Program-made: the position numbers and the translations under genes
Notes under the pieces: generated by a model
Databases searched by the model: none
Told to the model about the DNA's origin: nothing
The model's input: only the letters and a program-made list of their open reading frames with translations
Shown here: piece by piece, positions 7,194 through 9,043 of the stretch
How the letters are laid out: every line of letters begins with the position of its first letter
How positions within the stretch are numbered: position 1 is the first letter of the stretch
From: Chloroflexota bacterium
GTDB taxonomy: Bacteria > Chloroflexota > Limnocylindria > Limnocylindrales > CSP1-4
Direction: 5' to 3'
DNA: 9,043 nt
Assembly (NCBI GenBank): GCA_003158495.1
Contig: PMJT01000160.1
Span: 3,408-12,450 of the forward strand

Positions 7194-9043
7194 ATGTCTA
7201 CTGAGAACCAGGCCGCCACCATCACGGTCGGCGCCGCCTTGGCGCAGGGTTTGGCCCGGGCCGGAGTGAAGATCGCCTTCACGGTTCCCGGCGAAAGCGT
7301 CCTCGGCCTAATTGAAGGGCTCGCCGCGAACCGCATCCGGGTCGTGGCAACCCGGCACGAAGGCTCGGCCGCATTCATGGCCACTGCAGTCGCGCAGCTC
7401 ACCGGGCGCCCGTCGGTGTGCATCGGTACGCGTGGGCCGGGCGCCGCCAACCTGGCGATCGGCCTCCATGCGGCACGCGCCGATTCGGCGCCGGTCATCG
7501 CCATCGTGGGGCAGGTCCGGCGCGTGGTCCAGGGTCGTGAAGCCTTCCAGGAGATGGACGTCGTTCGCGCCTTCGAGCCGATCGTCAAGTGGTCGACGGA
7601 GTTGAAAGATTCGGCGAGCGCCTACGCCCTGATAGACCGAGCCGTCTCCACGGCCACGCGAGGACGGCCCGGCCCAGTTCTGATCGGCGTAGCGTCGGAT
7701 CTGTTCGACGAGCAAGTGCCTGCCTCCGCCAACGGCCGCGGCCCGACGCCGCCCGAACACCACGCGGACCCGGATCCAGTCCTCGTGCGCAAGGTGCTCC
7801 ACCTGCTGGCCGACGCCCGCCGTCCCGTGATCCTTGCGGGCGCCGGTATCCTGCGAGCCCGGACCACGGACGCCCTCGTCCGATTCGCCGAGACGATCCG
7901 GGTGCCTGTCATCTCGTCCTGGCGGCGCGGCGACCTCTTCCCCAACGACAACCCACTCTATCTCGGCATGACCGGCGACGGCGCGCCGAGCAGCGTCCTC
8001 GCCCGGCTCGAAGAAGCGGACGCGATGCTTGTACTGGGCTGCAGGCTCGGTGAGACCACGAGCTACGGCTACCGAATCCCGGCCGCTCGTACACACTGGG
8101 CGCAGGTAGACGTAGAGCCCCACACGACGACGGCCGGGCGCCGGCCGGAAATCGTGCTGGCCGCCGACGCCGCGACCTTCCTGCGTGTCGCCCAACGCGT
8201 GCTGGTGCGCGCCGCATTCGACGCCGCCAGCCTGGACTGGAGGACCGCGGCCAACGCCGCCGACCGCGAGATCTACGAAGCCGCGACGATGGTGGACGGG
8301 GACTCGTGGGAGGGGCCGGGGGTCCATCCCGGCCGCGTCATCGCCACTCTGGCGCGCGTCCTGCCGCCCGAAGCGATCATCACGACCGATGCCGGTGACT
8401 TCGGCACCTGGGCCGCGCGCGGCTTCCGGTTCCATCGGCCGGGGACATTTCTTGGGTCGTCGGCCGGGCCGCTGGGCTACGGGCTGCCGGCCGCGATCGG
8501 CGCCACGCTGGCCCGGCCGGGTCGGCTGGGTGTGGCCCTGGCCGGGGACGGCGGCTTCGCAATGACTATGGCGGACATGGAGACGGCTGTTCGGGAGCGG
8601 GCCCACGTCCTCGCCCTGGTGTTCGACAACGGCCGCTACGGGACGATCTGGCGGCACCAGCACGAACGCGGCATGAATGTCGGCCTTGGCACCCAGCTTG
8701 GACCGGTCGACTTCGCCGCCGTGGCCGAAGCCTGCGGGGCGCTTGGGATCGCGGTCCACAGCGACGAAGAGTTTGAGCCGGCGCTGCGTCGGGCACTCGA
8801 AGCGGGCCGGCCGGCGCTGCTGCACCTCGCGCTGGACGCGCGGTGGAGCACGCCGGACGCGGGCTTCTCGGAGATCGCGCCCGAGCCCGTGGCGGTCGAC
8901 TGGGCGGCTGACTCGGAAATGGCGACGGAGGCGCAAGAAGCTGAGGTCGCAGCTGCGGCGGACGAGCCGGCTGCCTCTGACGAACCTGCGACGCCCGAAG
9001 CCGCGCCCGAAGCCGAAGCGGAAGCCGCGCCCGACGCAGAAGC
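7194..9043 (+). CDS. Thiamine-diphosphate-dependent enzyme, acetolactate synthase-like (3' end outside window)
   Basis: The protein belongs to the large TPP enzyme family that includes acetolactate synthase large subunit, glyoxylate carboligase and related 2-oxoacid decarboxylases. The reading frame has no stop for 616 codons and leaves the window. The N-terminal Pyr domain (about 9-175) has PGE and RHEGSAAFMA with the catalytic Glu56, then GTRGPGAANL and the AFQEMD segment seen in acetolactate synthases. The middle domain (about 205-345) starts near RPVILAGAGI. The C-terminal PP domain (about 370-555) has GPLGYGLPAAIGA and the TPP/metal motif G451-D452-G453 with N479 in VFDNGRYG; the usual Asn-Asn pair is Asp-Asn here. 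Beyond about residue 570 an acidic Ala/Glu/Pro-rich tail begins. No regulatory subunit gene (ilvN) or pathway partner is visible, so the substrate is unknown and ilvB is not assigned. The start has an ideal ribosome binding site. Confidence 0.88.
   Translation, partial: MSTENQAATITVGAALAQGLARAGVKIAFTVPGESVLGLIEGLAANRIRVVATRHEGSAAFMATAVAQLTGRPSVCIGTRGPGAANLAIGLHAARADSAPVIAIVGQVRRVVQGREAFQEMDVVRAFEPIVKWSTELKDSASAYALIDRAVSTATRGRPGPVLIGVASDLFDEQVPASANGRGPTPPEHHADPDPVLVRKVLHLLADARRPVILAGAGILRARTTDALVRFAETIRVPVISSWRRGDLFPNDNPLYLGMTGDGAPSSVLARLEEADAMLVLGCRLGETTSYGYRIPAARTHWAQVDVEPHTTTAGRRPEIVLAADAATFLRVAQRVLVRAAFDAASLDWRTAANAADREIYEAATMVDGDSWEGPGVHPGRVIATLARVLPPEAIITTDAGDFGTWAARGFRFHRPGTFLGSSAGPLGYGLPAAIGATLARPGRLGVALAGDGGFAMTMADMETAVRERAHVLALVFDNGRYGTIWRHQHERGMNVGLGTQLGPVDFAAVAEACGALGIAVHSDEEFEPALRRALEAGRPALLHLALDARWSTPDAGFSEIAPEPVAVDWAADSEMATEAQEAEVAAAADEPAASDEPATPEAAPEAEAEAAPDAE
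8997..9043 (+). repeat. 24-bp tandem repeat coding an acidic Ala/Glu/Pro tail
   Basis: The 14-bp stretch GAAGCCGCGCCCGA occurs at 8997-9010 and again at 9021-9034, a period of 24 nt. In the TPP enzyme frame this gives two 8-residue units, EAAPEAEA and EAAPDAEA, from residue 602. The second unit is cut by the window edge, so more copies may follow. Confidence 0.75.

Noticed and set aside
7308..8936. A 542-codon open frame on the - strand, antisense to the TPP enzyme
   Set aside because: The translation is rich in Arg, Gly, Pro and Ala with no recognisable motif, and lies opposite a clearly recognised enzyme. Long antisense frames are expected in DNA this GC-rich.
1..9043. A new defence, mobile or biosynthetic system
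   Set aside because: All seven genes belong to recognised families with mostly housekeeping roles. No transposase, integrase, toxin-antitoxin pair, attachment site or compositional break was seen by eye.

Overview
The window is a high-GC bacterial chromosome segment in which every supported gene lies on the + strand and is tightly packed. It holds seven genes: the 3' end of an RNase J gene, ftsK/spoIIIE, a RodZ-like gene, a stand-alone CinA C-terminal domain (pncC), a MurC-family ligase, yajQ (UPF0234) and the 5' part of a thiamine-diphosphate (TPP) enzyme that runs off the right edge. High GC, short gene overlaps, RNase J next to FtsK, and Pro/Ser/Thr-rich extracytoplasmic linkers suggest a monoderm or monoderm-like lineage, most likely a Chloroflexota (Limnocylindria/Ellin6529-like) genome or an actinobacterium. 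This placement is inference from gene content, not from a marker gene.

Positions 2-6492 form one apparent operon-like block. RNase J ends at 616 and FtsK starts at 617. FtsK and RodZ overlap by 4 nt (ATGA), RodZ and PncC are 7 nt apart, and PncC and MurC overlap by 4 nt (GTGA). The block links RNA turnover (RNase J), terminal chromosome segregation (FtsK), cell-shape/cytoskeleton anchoring (RodZ), pyridine-nucleotide salvage (PncC) and peptidoglycan precursor synthesis (MurC). It looks like a variant of the rnj-ftsK-rodZ-pgsA-cinA neighbourhood known from Gram-positive lineages, but without pgsA before cinA and with murC after it.

Positions 6493-6657 are the only sizeable gap (165 bp). It opens with a small hairpin plus T-tract that overlaps the murC stop codon, a plausible intrinsic terminator, so yajQ probably starts a new unit. 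yajQ (6658-7149) is complete and typical. After 44 bp with a strong Shine-Dalgarno sequence comes an acetolactate-synthase-like TPP enzyme (7194 to beyond 9043). Its conserved fold appears to end near residue 570, and it then continues as an Ala/Glu/Pro-rich acidic tail with an 8-residue repeat, still open at the window edge.

I see no CRISPR array, tRNA, rRNA, insertion sequence, defence island or clearly new multi-gene system. The window is mostly housekeeping. The less ordinary points are the RodZ ectodomain architecture, the MurC motif variants, the terminator/alternative hairpin after murC, and the acidic repeat tail on the TPP enzyme.
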